This document shows, one piece after another, positions 1-9,174 of a DNA stretch of 64,000 nucleotides; the first letter of the stretch is position 1; the number at the start of each line of letters is the position of its first letter. Made by a program: the position numbers and the translations under genes. A model generated the notes under the pieces. That model did no database searches and was not told where the DNA came from. It was given only the letters and a program-made list of their open reading frames with translations. The DNA is from Niastella soli (GTDB lineage: Bacteria > Bacteroidota > Bacteroidia > Chitinophagales > Chitinophagaceae), in contig NZ_JAGHKO010000005.1 of the NCBI RefSeq assembly GCF_017742245.1, forward strand, positions 651,747 through 715,746, in the 5' to 3' direction.

Positions 1-135
1 ACCAACTATGAAGGCGCCGATCCGTCGGTAATTGCCAATAACCCTGGTTCTGTGGGTGTAGGTTCTTATGGTTTCGATTATGGCAGCCCGGCCACACCGG
101 TTAGTGTAAGCTTTGGATTACGTGCCCGTTTTTAA
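1..135 (+). CDS. SusC/RagA-family TonB-dependent receptor, C-terminal end only
   Basis: Frame 1 is open from the window edge to a TAA at 133-135 and encodes the last 44 residues, ending SFGLRARF. An aromatic C-terminal residue after an alternating beta-strand pattern is typical of an outer-membrane beta-barrel. The SusD-like lipoprotein gene follows 37 bp downstream on the same strand, which is the usual order for SusC/SusD glycan-uptake pairs. The assignment rests mainly on that context, because only the barrel end is visible; the plug and signal peptide lie outside the window. Confidence 0.75.
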   Translation, partial: TNYEGADPSVIANNPGSVGVGSYGFDYGSPATPVSVSFGLRARF

Positions 136-172
136 TCTGTGACATTACCAATGCAAAATTCAAATTCTTTTT

Positions 173-1834
173 ATGCGACATAAATTTTTAACTACCATAT
201 TTACCCTCACAATTGGTGCGATTTGTATGCAGGGATGCAGCAAGAAAATTGATGAGGCCTATCTGAATCCCAATGCACCGATAAGGGTGCCTGTTGAAAC
301 GATACTACCCGGGGTGATCGGCGGGTTTACCTTTTTCTATTCAGCCAATGGGACCGGGTATGGCGTGCAGCAGGATGCAACGTTAATAGGGCGTTACGTG
401 CAATACTTCGGCATCCAGACCGATCTGGATAACTATGGTGAAATGGGCGGCGTGACCGGCGCCAGCGACGTTACCGGTTCTATTTGGGCCGCTGTATACT
501 ACGGACATGGAAAAAATGTAAACAAGATCATTGAGTGGGGTACTGAAGAGGAGAAATGGGATTATGTTGGGGCTGCCTGGGCCATCAGGGCCTGGGGCTG
601 GCTGGAACTGACCAATGAGTACAACGATGGAATTTTAAGTGAAGCCTGGGATGAAAGACTAACGCAATTCCATTACGACCAACCAGCTGATTTTTATGAT
701 AGCTGCCGGGCCGTTTGTTACAGATCACTTAGTTTCTTAAGCAGGACCGATGGTAAATCAAACAAGGAAAATTTTGCGCAGGGAGATGCCTATTTTCTGG
801 GCGGCGATGTTACCAAGTGGAAAAAATTCGTGTATGGTTTGCTGGCCCGTTCTTACATTAACCTCAGCGCCAAAAATATGTTTGCGGCCAATAATTATGC
901 CTTTGCCGATTCAGCCGCTAAATATGCTGACCTGGCCATGACTACCAATGACGACAATGCGTATGTAAAAGTATCAGGTGGTTTACAAAGCCAGACGCTT
1001 AACTATTTTGGTCCGTTCCGTGCCAATTTGGGGGCGTACAGACAGTGTGCTTATATAGCCGATCTGATGAGCGGCCGTAACACCACTGCGTTCAATGGGG
1101 TAAGTGATCCCAGGGCCTGGTATATGCTGCGCGAGAACAACTCAGGTACCTTTCAGGGCTTTTTGCCCTGGAGAGGCAGCAATACGCCCGGGTTGAATTC
1201 AAGCCAGTATCCTTTAAATTTCTGGGGACATGCTACCTATAATTCAACCGCATCGCCAACCGCAGATACCAGCCGATACATCTGGCAGAATACCAGCCCC
1301 TGGCCCATGATGACGGCCTCGGAAATGCAGTTTGTAAAAGCAGAAGCGTTGTATAGAAAAGGTGATAAGTCTGGCGCGCTGGCAGCTTATAAAAACGCCA
1401 TCAGCCTTGATTTCGACATGCTGACTACCGTTTATCCGCAACATATTCCGTCAGCCAATGTAATTACGCAAACAGTTAAGGATGCTTATATGAATAACCC
1501 GGCCGTTGTGCCCGTGTCAGCAAATGACCTTACACTCACGCATATTATGTTGCAGAAATACATTGCCCTGTATGTTTGGGGAATACATCAGACCTGGGTG
1601 GATATGCGTAAATTCCATTACACGGATCTTGACCCGGTAACCGGCAAACAGGTGTATGCTGATTTTACGCCACCTTCCGGACAATACCTGGTAGCTACCA
1701 ACAAAGGTAAATTCGTGTATCGTTGTAAACCAAGGTACAATTCAGAGTACCTGTATAATGTGCCTGAATTGACCAGGATCGGAGCCTTTGACCAGGATTA
1801 TGTTACCAAAGAATGCTGGTTCTCACAAAAATAA
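173..1834 (+). CDS. SusD/RagB-family nutrient-binding outer membrane lipoprotein
   Basis: The 553-residue product starts with a lipoprotein signal peptide whose lipobox is MQGC (Cys near residue 22), so it should be lipid-anchored. Length and composition (Trp/Tyr-rich, TPR-like helical N-terminal half, a C-terminal region with WVDMRKFHYTDL and YLYNVPELTRIG) fit SusD-like proteins. These cap a SusC barrel and bind oligosaccharide or other ligands at the cell surface. The gene directly follows the SusC-like gene and is followed by another lipoprotein gene, suggesting one transcript. The substrate cannot be told from sequence. Confidence 0.85.
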   Translation: MRHKFLTTIFTLTIGAICMQGCSKKIDEAYLNPNAPIRVPVETILPGVIGGFTFFYSANGTGYGVQQDATLIGRYVQYFGIQTDLDNYGEMGGVTGASDVTGSIWAAVYYGHGKNVNKIIEWGTEEEKWDYVGAAWAIRAWGWLELTNEYNDGILSEAWDERLTQFHYDQPADFYDSCRAVCYRSLSFLSRTDGKSNKENFAQGDAYFLGGDVTKWKKFVYGLLARSYINLSAKNMFAANNYAFADSAAKYADLAMTTNDDNAYVKVSGGLQSQTLNYFGPFRANLGAYRQCAYIADLMSGRNTTAFNGVSDPRAWYMLRENNSGTFQGFLPWRGSNTPGLNSSQYPLNFWGHATYNSTASPTADTSRYIWQNTSPWPMMTASEMQFVKAEALYRKGDKSGALAAYKNAISLDFDMLTTVYPQHIPSANVITQTVKDAYMNNPAVVPVSANDLTLTHIMLQKYIALYVWGIHQTWVDMRKFHYTDLDPVTGKQVYADFTPPSGQYLVATNKGKFVYRCKPRYNSEYLYNVPELTRIGAFDQDYVTKECWFSQK

Positions 1835-1888
1835 TTTTAAACTGAACGTATCACAATGGATGCTTCCAGTAACAATAAAAAAATCGAG

Positions 1889-2707
1889 ATGAGAAAAAAT
1901 ATAATGGCTGTTACGGCTACGGCGCTGGTGATGACTTTTATTGCACTTGTTTCGTGCAATCGTGATTATGAAGCCGCGGCCCCTTATCAAACACCTGCCG
2001 GAACAGCGTATCTGCGTGTTGTTCATGCAGCACCCAATTTTAGCACTTTATTTGGCAGTGTAAGAGTGAGAGATTCAATTAATATATTGGTGGGTGGCAC
2101 TAAAATATCTGGCTTTTTGTCCGGTGGCAATCCCTATATGAGTTATGGGTCCATTTATCCATTAGGTTCAACCCTGTATGGATATGTTTCGGTGCCCGCA
2201 GGTGAACAGGAAATTAAATTAACGACTGGGGTAACCAATCCTGATTCTATAACTCTTAAAACGTTCTCTAAGGTACTGGCACCCGATACCTATTATTCTT
2301 TTTTGATAACCGATTCAATTAATAGTCAAAGGGACGCTGCCCAGATCTTTGTGAAGGATTCTTTAACCACGCCAACGATCGGCTACTTTAATTTGCGTTT
2401 CATACATGCTGTATTAGAAGATGCAACCGTAAAAACGGTTGATACCATCGATGTGTTCTCAACCCGTAACAACCGGAACATTTATTCCAAAATTACTCCG
2501 GGTACTGTTACTACTTTTTCACAGTTCGCTTATAACTCGCAGTTAAACGATACCTTATATGTGCGCCGAGTAAGAAGCACTACTAATCTGGCTACACTTA
2601 ATAATGTGGCTTTTGGTAATCAGCGAACCTATACCCTGTACTTTCAGGGCGATGGCACGCTAACCACCGGAAAAGTGAAAAGTTTGGCAACCTACGTACA
2701 CAAGTAG
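1889..2707 (+). CDS. DUF4397 domain lipoprotein
   Basis: The product has a lipoprotein signal peptide (MRKNIMAV... with lipobox LVSC). Two tandem beta-rich segments follow, each opening with an RxxHA-type motif (YLRVVHAAPN and NLRFIHAVLED), as seen in DUF4397 proteins. An upstream ATG at 1856 would add 11 polar residues; I prefer 1889 because it begins the signal peptide cleanly. The gene is the third in the SusC-SusD transcript and ends 23 bp before a strong terminator. DUF4397 has no assigned biochemical role; accessory surface binding for the Sus pair is inference. Confidence 0.65.
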   Translation: MRKNIMAVTATALVMTFIALVSCNRDYEAAAPYQTPAGTAYLRVVHAAPNFSTLFGSVRVRDSINILVGGTKISGFLSGGNPYMSYGSIYPLGSTLYGYVSVPAGEQEIKLTTGVTNPDSITLKTFSKVLAPDTYYSFLITDSINSQRDAAQIFVKDSLTTPTIGYFNLRFIHAVLEDATVKTVDTIDVFSTRNNRNIYSKITPGTVTTFSQFAYNSQLNDTLYVRRVRSTTNLATLNNVAFGNQRTYTLYFQGDGTLTTGKVKSLATYVHK

Positions 2708-2730
2708 TAAGAACGAATACAGTTTTTTGA

Positions 2731-2760
2731 GTCCTCCCGATGCATCGGGAGGACTTTTTT
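2731..2760 (+). terminator. Rho-independent terminator after the Sus operon
   Basis: A perfect 10-bp stem GTCCTCCCGA/TCGGGAGGAC with loop TGCA is followed by six T residues. It closes the SusC-SusD-DUF4397 transcript. On the other strand it lies just past the end of the converging acetyltransferase gene. Confidence 0.85.
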
Positions 2761-2761
2761 A

Positions 2762-3235
2762 TTATAATATCTTTTCCATAAAAAGAGCACCAGGTATGGG
2801 GTTGAACCGATAAGGCTCAATAGGGTAGAACCCGGCAGCTGTATATAATTTGATGGCCGCCTGCATTTCAGGGACCGTGTCGAGGCGGATGGAATGATAA
2901 CCTAAGCGCCGCGCTTCCTCCAACGATTGTTGTAGTAATCGCTGACCCAGCTGATGGCCGCGATAGTTGGGGTCGACAAACATTCTTTTCAGTTCGGAGA
3001 TCTGACTGTCGATCTTTCGAACACCCGCGCAGGCAATGGCTTTATCGCCGTCATATGCCAGCAACAATACACCCGATGGTTCATTGTATTCAAGGTGAAT
3101 TTCTTCCAGCTCCCTGTCCACATCCTGAAAGTTCAGTTCAAAATGGAGGGATTTAATGTATTGAAGAAAAAGTTGCTTTCCATTTTCAAAGTCTGTAGTG
3201 GTAGTTGCTTTTTTTATTATAAGACCGCTGCTCAT
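2762..3235 (-). CDS. GNAT-family N-acetyltransferase
   Basis: A 157-residue protein beginning MSSGLIIKKATTTTDF. It shows the GNAT acetyl-CoA loop as RGHQLGQRLLQQSLEEA and a C-terminal beta strand pattern (AGFYPIEPYRFNPIPGALFMEK) typical of PanM/RimI-like acetyltransferases. An open frame continues to 3331, but that extension is low-complexity and would run towards the upstream gene, so the ATG at 3235 is preferred. The acetyl acceptor is unknown. It converges on the Sus operon and may use the shared hairpin at 2731-2754 as its terminator. Confidence 0.75.
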   Translation of the reverse strand: MSSGLIIKKATTTTDFENGKQLFLQYIKSLHFELNFQDVDRELEEIHLEYNEPSGVLLLAYDGDKAIACAGVRKIDSQISELKRMFVDPNYRGHQLGQRLLQQSLEEARRLGYHSIRLDTVPEMQAAIKLYTAAGFYPIEPYRFNPIPGALFMEKIL

Positions 3236-3297
3236 GGCGCAAAGGTAGCATCCTGCGCCCTGTAAAAATTGGTGCAGATGGGAGAGAATGGGGTAGA

Positions 3298-3804
3298 TCA
3301 GTTCGTTTTTCTTTGAGGAAAGGCCCAGCAAATAACAAAATAGAGTGCAGTAAACCCCAGGGAAGAATACTTGTTTAAATTGCTATAGTAAAATGTCGAC
3401 CAACTGGATGGTAGGTAGTCTTTATAAAATGAGGTAATAAAAACAAATACTGTTTCTATATTGGTAAGTATAAGAAGTAACAATACCGAAACAATAGTAG
3501 CAGCTATTTTTATTCTGAATTTTTTTATAATAAAACATAACTGGAAAAGGAAGCCCAATAATACGGTGCAAAGGATAAAGAAAAGGGTATCGGTAAAAAA
3601 GGAATATACCAGATTTCCCAATAATACAGCCAGTATTAGTGTGTTTGATATGTTCAGAAAACCCGTTCTATGGTTACGGGCTTTTTGACTTACCAGTAAC
3701 AATAAAAGAAAGATGATCGTTGAATACACATAGCCAGTTATGATTTTGTCGAGGAACCAGTTAAGCATAGGGGTAGAATATCTGGGACAATGATAGTAAA
3801 TCAA
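3298..3804 (-). CDS. Hypothetical integral membrane protein
   Basis: A 168-residue protein with about four hydrophobic helices (around residues 20-40, 50-72, 75-95 and 98-120) and another near the C-terminus. It ends in a basic tail PQRKTN. An internal ATG at 3768 (MLNWFLDKI) could be the true start, since the first 12 residues are not membrane-like. No family is recognised. It lies 62 bp upstream of the acetyltransferase gene on the same strand. Confidence 0.5.
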   Translation of the reverse strand: MIYYHCPRYSTPMLNWFLDKIITGYVYSTIIFLLLLLVSQKARNHRTGFLNISNTLILAVLLGNLVYSFFTDTLFFILCTVLLGFLFQLCFIIKKFRIKIAATIVSVLLLLILTNIETVFVFITSFYKDYLPSSWSTFYYSNLNKYSSLGFTALYFVICWAFPQRKTN

Positions 3805-3860
3805 TGTACAAATACAAAGAAATCGGGGCTTTGAGCGCTATAAGAAAGTATTAATGGTTC

Positions 3861-4706
3861 TTACCCGGTGGCTACCGCCTTGCTATTTGCCACTGTAACT
3901 ATTGCATTGTTCCTTTTTTTCTTCGGCAGTAAGGCAATCCCTAAGGCAATGCCGCTAAAAGCCAGCGCTTCAAATACACTGGTTATTTCATTGCCTTTTG
4001 CCCCATAAGGGTCAGCGATAGCACGGGGGATGTGAAGTATAAGCAGCCAAAGAAAAAGCATAGCACTAGCCAGTAGGGAAATCTTTCTTCTTTTGATCTT
4101 TAAAAAAATAGCTATGCCTGTGCCAATCAGGGCTACACCGGCAAGGTACGTCCAAAAGGTATGGTCAGGTACCCAGGCTGGTATCAGTGCTGCGGCAAAC
4201 TCTGTATAGAAGAAGTGAGTGATCCCAAACAAAAAGAGGGTAGTGGCAAAGAAGAATTTTCCAAGCGGGATCAGTTTTTCCAGAACCTTATATAGTACAT
4301 GTTTAGATGTGTCGATAGCCGCACCTGCAACTACCAGGGCGCCGCCAGCAAGTGCTAGTTCTTTAAGCGGGTCTATCCATAAGAACAGATGCGATGATGG
4401 GGTAGGTTGAATAAATAAAACATAAGGACATTGTATGAATACCAGGCAGAACAACAGAAAACCCGCCAGGAGCAAGGAAATGGTTTTGGTGTTTCTTCCC
4501 GCCAGGATCAAAGCGCCAGCTACGGTAATAGCAGCTCCAATTATATAAGCAAGAACAGGCGTTTGCAACCATTGGGGCCAGGCCGGCAGCATTACCGGAC
4601 GAAATTCAGCATAAATGAAATGTTGTGTGCTTATACCGATCATGCCAATGCCAAAGAAAATGCGTGCCATTTTGGTACATGCAGGGTGTAAATGTGAAGG
4701 GATCAT
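3861..4706 (-). CDS. DoxX-like integral membrane protein with an internal duplication
   Basis: The 281-residue product consists of two similar halves of about four membrane helices each. The halves carry matching segments: IFFGIGMIGISTQHFIYAEF with PAWPQW near residue 40, and LFLFGITHFFYTEF with PAWVPD near residue 175. This repeat resembles the four-helix DoxX/DUF4267-like fold. The function is unknown. It is divergently transcribed from the AraC-type gene at 4845, so that regulator may control it; this is inference from position only. Confidence 0.6.
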   Translation of the reverse strand: MIPSHLHPACTKMARIFFGIGMIGISTQHFIYAEFRPVMLPAWPQWLQTPVLAYIIGAAITVAGALILAGRNTKTISLLLAGFLLFCLVFIQCPYVLFIQPTPSSHLFLWIDPLKELALAGGALVVAGAAIDTSKHVLYKVLEKLIPLGKFFFATTLFLFGITHFFYTEFAAALIPAWVPDHTFWTYLAGVALIGTGIAIFLKIKRRKISLLASAMLFLWLLILHIPRAIADPYGAKGNEITSVFEALAFSGIALGIALLPKKKRNNAIVTVANSKAVATG

Positions 4707-4785
4707 GTTGGTTGGTTAAGTATGTTGAATAATACTTATATCATACCCGATACCTGAAAACAGCTGAGATAAATTTATTAAATAA

Positions 4786-4824
4786 TTGACAGAAAATAGC
4801 TATCCTTTAATTTTTGCTACTTTG
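4786..4824 (+). promoter_or_regulatory. Candidate promoter for the AraC-type gene
   Basis: TTG at 4786-4788 is followed after 19 nt by TAATTTTTG, one base off the Bacteroidota -7 consensus TAnnTTTG. It sits 28-58 nt before the ATG at 4845, in the 138-bp gap between two divergent genes. Confidence 0.35.
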
Positions 4825-4844
4825 CATTACAATTTATTCCGCTC

Positions 4845-5639
4845 ATGCAAATACGGCCACATCCCGGTTTAGCGCATCTTATCAGACATTACCTGGTGCT
4901 GGATGGATCGTCCGCGGTGAACAGTATGCACCGGTTGTTTGCAGATGGCAATACCGGAGTTGTTTTTAACCTGGACAGTGCGGCCTTGTGTACAGCGGGG
5001 AATAGGCCTGCTCAACATTCCTGCTGGGTATATGGACAGGTAAAAGCCTACCACGACCTTTTACTTACCGGAAGTATTAACTGGGTGGTAGCTGTGTTGC
5101 AGCCCTATGCTGCGTATCACTTTTGGAAAGTGCCTGCAACGGAATGGTTTAATGGTTTATTTCCGGCGAATGAAGTGTTAGGCCGGGGAATGGATAGGAT
5201 CTCAATTGAGTTGGCCAAAGCTAAGGATCTTCTGGCCCGGGTCAAGCTGATAGATACCTTCTTTCTACAGGAGATCGATCAAAACCCTTACCCTGATCCC
5301 CTGATCATTCAGGCCGTGCAATATATTAATGAGCACGAAGGGAGCTTATCGCTGGAAGGGCTGACCAAAAACCTTGCAGTGAGTGAGCGAACGCTGGAAA
5401 GAAAATTTAACCTGCAGGTAGGCGTTACGCCCAAGCGGTTGGCTGACATTGTAAGGCTTACCCGCAGTGCAAAAAGAATGCAGCGGTTAGGTGCCCGCCA
5501 GTTAACCGGTGTGGCCTATGAAAGCGGCTTTTTTGATCAGGCGCATTTTATAAAGGAGTTTAAAAAGTATACCGGGATAACCCCGCAGCAATATCATACC
5601 CAGGCGCATCCACTTGCCCTGAACTTTCTGCAATTGTAA
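4845..5639 (+). CDS. AraC-family transcriptional regulator
   Basis: A 264-residue protein. The C-terminal about 100 residues form the double helix-turn-helix domain: LTKNLAVSERTLERKFNLQVGVTPKRL, then GFFDQAHFIKEFKKYTGITPQQY. The N-terminal about 140 residues form a sensor domain starting IRPHPGLAHLIRHYL, similar to the DUF6597-type N-terminus common in Bacteroidota AraC proteins. It is divergent from the DoxX-like membrane gene and upstream of a nitrilase-family gene. The effector is unknown. Confidence 0.85.
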   Translation: MQIRPHPGLAHLIRHYLVLDGSSAVNSMHRLFADGNTGVVFNLDSAALCTAGNRPAQHSCWVYGQVKAYHDLLLTGSINWVVAVLQPYAAYHFWKVPATEWFNGLFPANEVLGRGMDRISIELAKAKDLLARVKLIDTFFLQEIDQNPYPDPLIIQAVQYINEHEGSLSLEGLTKNLAVSERTLERKFNLQVGVTPKRLADIVRLTRSAKRMQRLGARQLTGVAYESGFFDQAHFIKEFKKYTGITPQQYHTQAHPLALNFLQL

Positions 5640-5691
5640 GAATGTCGGAATTATACAATCTGCCACCAGGGTGTCCTGCTATTTTTGTAGT

Positions 5692-6642
5692 ATGGAACCA
5701 ATAAAGATCGCTACCGCACAGTTTGAGAATCGCAGTAATGATAAAGCGTATAACCTCGGCATGATCCGCCAGCTGGCTGCTGAGGCAAAAGCGCAGGGCG
5801 CCCAGGTGATCGCCTTCCATGAGTGCTCCATTACTGGTTATACATTCGCCCGGCATCTTGATAAGGATGCACTTACTGCTGTTGCCGAGTTGATCCCGGA
5901 AGGGGAGAGTGTGCAGGAGTTAATAGCCATAGCCGCAGCGCTGGACATTGTTATTCTGGCGGGGTTGTTTGAAAGAACAGCAGCGGGCACCTTGCACAAG
6001 GCCTATGTGTGTGTAGATAAAAACGGGCTGGTGGCTAAATACCGAAAGTTACATCCATTTATCAATCCGCATCTTACACCCGGCAATGAATATGTAGTTT
6101 TTGATCTGTTGGGTTGGAAGTGCGGGATCCTGATCTGTTATGATAATAACATTATTGAAAATGTAAGGGCTACTACGTTATTAGGCGCCGAGATTATTTT
6201 TATGCCGCATGTTACCATGTGTACACCCTCCCCACGGCCAGGCGCCGGTTTTGTAGATCCGCAATTATGGTATAACCGGGAAGAAGATCCTACCTCGCTG
6301 CGGGCAGAGTTTGATGGCTTGAAGGGCCGCAGCTGGCTGATGAAATGGTTGCCGGCCCGCGCCTATGACAATGGGGTATATGTGGTGTTTTCAAACCCAA
6401 TAGGAATGGATGATGACCAGTTAAAGAATGGGTGTTCCATGATCATCGATCCGTTTGGGGATGTGATGGCTGAATGCCGGGCGTTGGGAAATGATGTAGC
6501 TATTGCAATGGTCACTCCACAAAAATTAACACAGGCCGGCGGAACCAGGTATAAGCAGGCAAGACGTCCTGAGTTGTATGGGCACATCATAGCGGCACCG
6601 CATACCGGTGTACAAAAAGTAGCCTGGTTAAAAGAGGAGTAA
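5692..6642 (+). CDS. Nitrilase/carbon-nitrogen hydrolase family protein
   Basis: A 316-residue cytoplasmic enzyme. The Glu-Lys-Cys triad of the superfamily is visible as FHECSITGYTF (Glu44), KYRKLHPF and CGILICYDNN. It should hydrolyse a non-peptide C-N bond (amide, carbamoyl or nitrile); the substrate is not predictable. An ATG at 5671 is in frame, but a perfect -7 box TATTTTTG lies at 5680-5687, inside that extension. The start MEPIKIATAQF at 5692 is therefore strongly preferred. No partner gene is evident; it follows the AraC regulator by 52 bp. Confidence 0.85.
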   Translation: MEPIKIATAQFENRSNDKAYNLGMIRQLAAEAKAQGAQVIAFHECSITGYTFARHLDKDALTAVAELIPEGESVQELIAIAAALDIVILAGLFERTAAGTLHKAYVCVDKNGLVAKYRKLHPFINPHLTPGNEYVVFDLLGWKCGILICYDNNIIENVRATTLLGAEIIFMPHVTMCTPSPRPGAGFVDPQLWYNREEDPTSLRAEFDGLKGRSWLMKWLPARAYDNGVYVVFSNPIGMDDDQLKNGCSMIIDPFGDVMAECRALGNDVAIAMVTPQKLTQAGGTRYKQARRPELYGHIIAAPHTGVQKVAWLKEE

Positions 6643-6654
6643 CTAACTGTAGCC

Positions 6655-7538
6655 TTACTTTTGGGTACTCTCAGGCGATTCGTCTTTTTCCCAGTGCTGC
6701 GTTTTAGCTATCGCGAACAATTGATTATACAGGTTCTCAAGGCCGAATGTGCCTATGGCGCCATAATCATCAATTTTCTTTACCTGTCCGTTGTTGTATT
6801 TTATTTCCAGTTTTACCGATTGGTCGTCTGTCCAGTCAACATCATAATCATTTTTAAGTGCGGTGAGTTTAATAGAATTGATCGTTTTTATAAGCTGTTT
6901 ATATGTTGACTTGTCGATGGTTGATTTGAATTTTCCTGTTACTGTGTTATATCGAATGCCATTGAACGCGGCGCTTTTGTCGGGACTGATCGTTAGTTGA
7001 AAGACCGGACAGGTGCCATAACAGGAGGTGGTGGTGAAATTTATTTGTTCAATTTTTAAATGGTCAGGATGTGGGTTGTAATTTATTAAGCCGCTGGGCT
7101 GCCAGATAAGCGTGTCTGTTCGGGTGACGATCTTATTCTTACCATAGGGAAGGTCAGAGGTGGTAACAACCAGTAAAGGCTTTTTCCTGAGATAAAAAAT
7201 GGTATCTACCTTATGTCTGTCTTCATTCAATGCACCCCGGTCAACTAATTGTGGGGAATAATCGCCTTTGCCTTTATCCAGTACGATCAGAAAGCTTTTC
7301 CCACTTACAATAAGGTCTGTAAGGCCGTTTTCGTCCAGGTCTATTTTGAAGAAGGTGTCTTTCTTATAGGCAGCGGAGTCATTTGCATAATGGAAGAAAT
7401 AAATGGATTTCCAATTTTTTTTAACCGGGTGCGAAGGAATTGCTGCACGGCTTCTTTGGTTTGTAAGCTATCTATTCCATTGGCAATGGCGCCCATTGCA
7501 ATTAGCAGGAAGGTGAATATGGTTAAGATTTTCTTCAT
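6655..7538 (-). pseudogene. DUF6438-type secreted protein, frameshifted at an A8 tract
   Basis: Two reading frames together make one protein. The first begins MKKILTIFTFLLIAMGAIA, a signal peptide at 7538, and runs to about 7422. The second continues as VKKNWKSIYFFHYAND through a CYGTCPVFQL motif (typical of DUF6438) to the stop at 6655. The switch falls exactly on a run of eight A (T at 7415-7422 on the plus strand). Either the gene is broken, the assembly has a homopolymer error, or slippage restores the frame. The function of DUF6438 is unknown. Confidence 0.7.
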
Positions 7539-7665
7539 AAGGCAAGTGCAGCTGATTTGTAAACTATAGAGTGCAAAATCAGGAAAAAGCATAAGAAAAG
7601 GGCGATTATTTTTTATTCATGGTTGTTTATATTAATGTTTAAATTGGCCGGGTAAATAATCGGTC

Positions 7666-8487
7666 ATGATCAGCAGAACAATCCCTTCCTCAGGTGAAAC
7701 CATTCCGGTAATTGGGATGGGTACGTACAATACCTTCGATACAAGTGAAAATGCAGCAAAGGATTATTTAACATCAGTGTTGAACACTTTTTATCAGGGT
7801 GGTGGCCGGCTGCTCGACAGTTCGCCCATGTATGGCAATGCAGAACGGGTGGTAGGGGTGCTTACCAGTAAAGCGCCCTATGCGAATGAGTTGTTCTATG
7901 CCACAAAAGTATGGACAACAGGGAGAGAGAATGGCATCAGGCAAATGGAGGATTCCATTTCTTTAATGAAGCGAAAAACGATCGATCTGATGCAGGTGCA
8001 TAACCTCTCTGATTGGAAAACTTATTTGCCTCTGTTGCGGGAATGGAAAGAGGCTGGAAAGATCAGGTATATCGGGATTACCCATTATACCGATTCCAGC
8101 CATGCCGAACTGGAAAAGGTGATGCGTGCAACGCCAGTCGATTTTGTTCAGTTTAATTATTCCATCCAGGAGCGCCGTGCGGAGGACCACTTACTAACCG
8201 TTGCTGCCGAATTGGGGGTGGCCACCCTGATCAACAGACCCTTTGGCCAGGGACGTTTATTTTCGCAATTAAGCAGCCAGCCGTTGCCCGACTGGGCGGG
8301 CGATCTGAATATTAAAAGCTGGGGTGCCTTCCTGTTAAAATATATAATAGCGCACCCGGCAGTAACCTGCGTTATTCCCGCCAGTTCCAATGCCAAACAT
8401 GTGGCTGAGAACATGCAGGCAGGGGAGGGGCCATTGCCTGATGAAAAAATGAGAGCTAAGATGGTCGCATGTTTGCGCGGGTTATAA
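7666..8487 (+). CDS. Aldo/keto reductase family protein
   Basis: A 273-residue (beta/alpha)8 oxidoreductase. The AKR tetrad is present as Asp51 (RLLDSS), Tyr56 (PMYGNAE), Lys81 (YATKVW) and His112 (QVHN). The C-terminal NADPH-binding segment reads CVIPASSNAKHVAENM. It should reduce or oxidise a carbonyl/alcohol with NAD(P)H in the cytoplasm. Many relatives in environmental bacteria have a Tat signal peptide; none is seen here. It stands alone, with no operon partner. Confidence 0.85.
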   Translation: MISRTIPSSGETIPVIGMGTYNTFDTSENAAKDYLTSVLNTFYQGGGRLLDSSPMYGNAERVVGVLTSKAPYANELFYATKVWTTGRENGIRQMEDSISLMKRKTIDLMQVHNLSDWKTYLPLLREWKEAGKIRYIGITHYTDSSHAELEKVMRATPVDFVQFNYSIQERRAEDHLLTVAAELGVATLINRPFGQGRLFSQLSSQPLPDWAGDLNIKSWGAFLLKYIIAHPAVTCVIPASSNAKHVAENMQAGEGPLPDEKMRAKMVACLRGL

Positions 8488-8616
8488 CACAAACCCGGCT
8501 CCATACCGAAGGAGCTGCCCGGAAGAATGATCCAGGCATTAGGACAGGGGGCTAAATATTGAAAATCACCTTACATTTGTAAAAATTGATACGCCGTACC
8601 TTAAACCCCTGCCATA

Positions 8617-9096
8617 ATGAAAACGTTCAAAAAGGTAATTCTGATAATTGTGATCCTTGCTTTATCATCTTTTATGTTATTTTCCGCTGGAAAAAAGTAT
8701 TTTATTGAAGCAAGTGTTGATCTTAAAAAAGTTCATAAAGTAACCGCACATATAACATCGTCCTACCAGACAAAAAGAAGCATCGGTGGAAGAGGCCGCA
8801 AAGTTGGTGCGTTTGTTTTTACCATAAGTAAATACAATTATAGATTTGGAGCTTCCCCGTCACCCCGGTATCTTGAAAAGGTGGTTAATAACTTACAAAC
8901 TGGCGACACCGTTACTGTTTATTATGACCCCGAATATGAAGGTCAAATCAACTATAACATATATCAAATTGAAAAATCCGGACGGGTGATTTTTGCTTAC
9001 AACACTTATAAGAGTAATAACATATTGACGGCGATCTTACTTGTCCTGGGTGCATGTTTTCTTTTAGCGTTAATTGTAGGGGTTGTTAAGTCATGA
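8617..9096 (+). CDS. DUF3592-like membrane protein
   Basis: A 159-residue protein with one membrane helix at the N-terminus (residues 7-24) and one at the C-terminus (about 136-155). Between them lies a beta-rich region containing GDTVTVYYDPEYEGQ, which resembles the core motif of DUF3592 proteins. A TACATTTG box (-7 type) lies about 40 bp upstream at 8573-8580. The function is unknown and the domain call is by motif resemblance only. Confidence 0.5.
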   Translation: MKTFKKVILIIVILALSSFMLFSAGKKYFIEASVDLKKVHKVTAHITSSYQTKRSIGGRGRKVGAFVFTISKYNYRFGASPSPRYLEKVVNNLQTGDTVTVYYDPEYEGQINYNIYQIEKSGRVIFAYNTYKSNNILTAILLVLGACFLLALIVGVVKS

Positions 9097-9174
9097 TAAT
9101 TCCCTGATCATATACCGGACAGTACAGGCTGGTTTGTCAATGGAGTGAAGTAATTTCACTTCAATATTTGCCAT

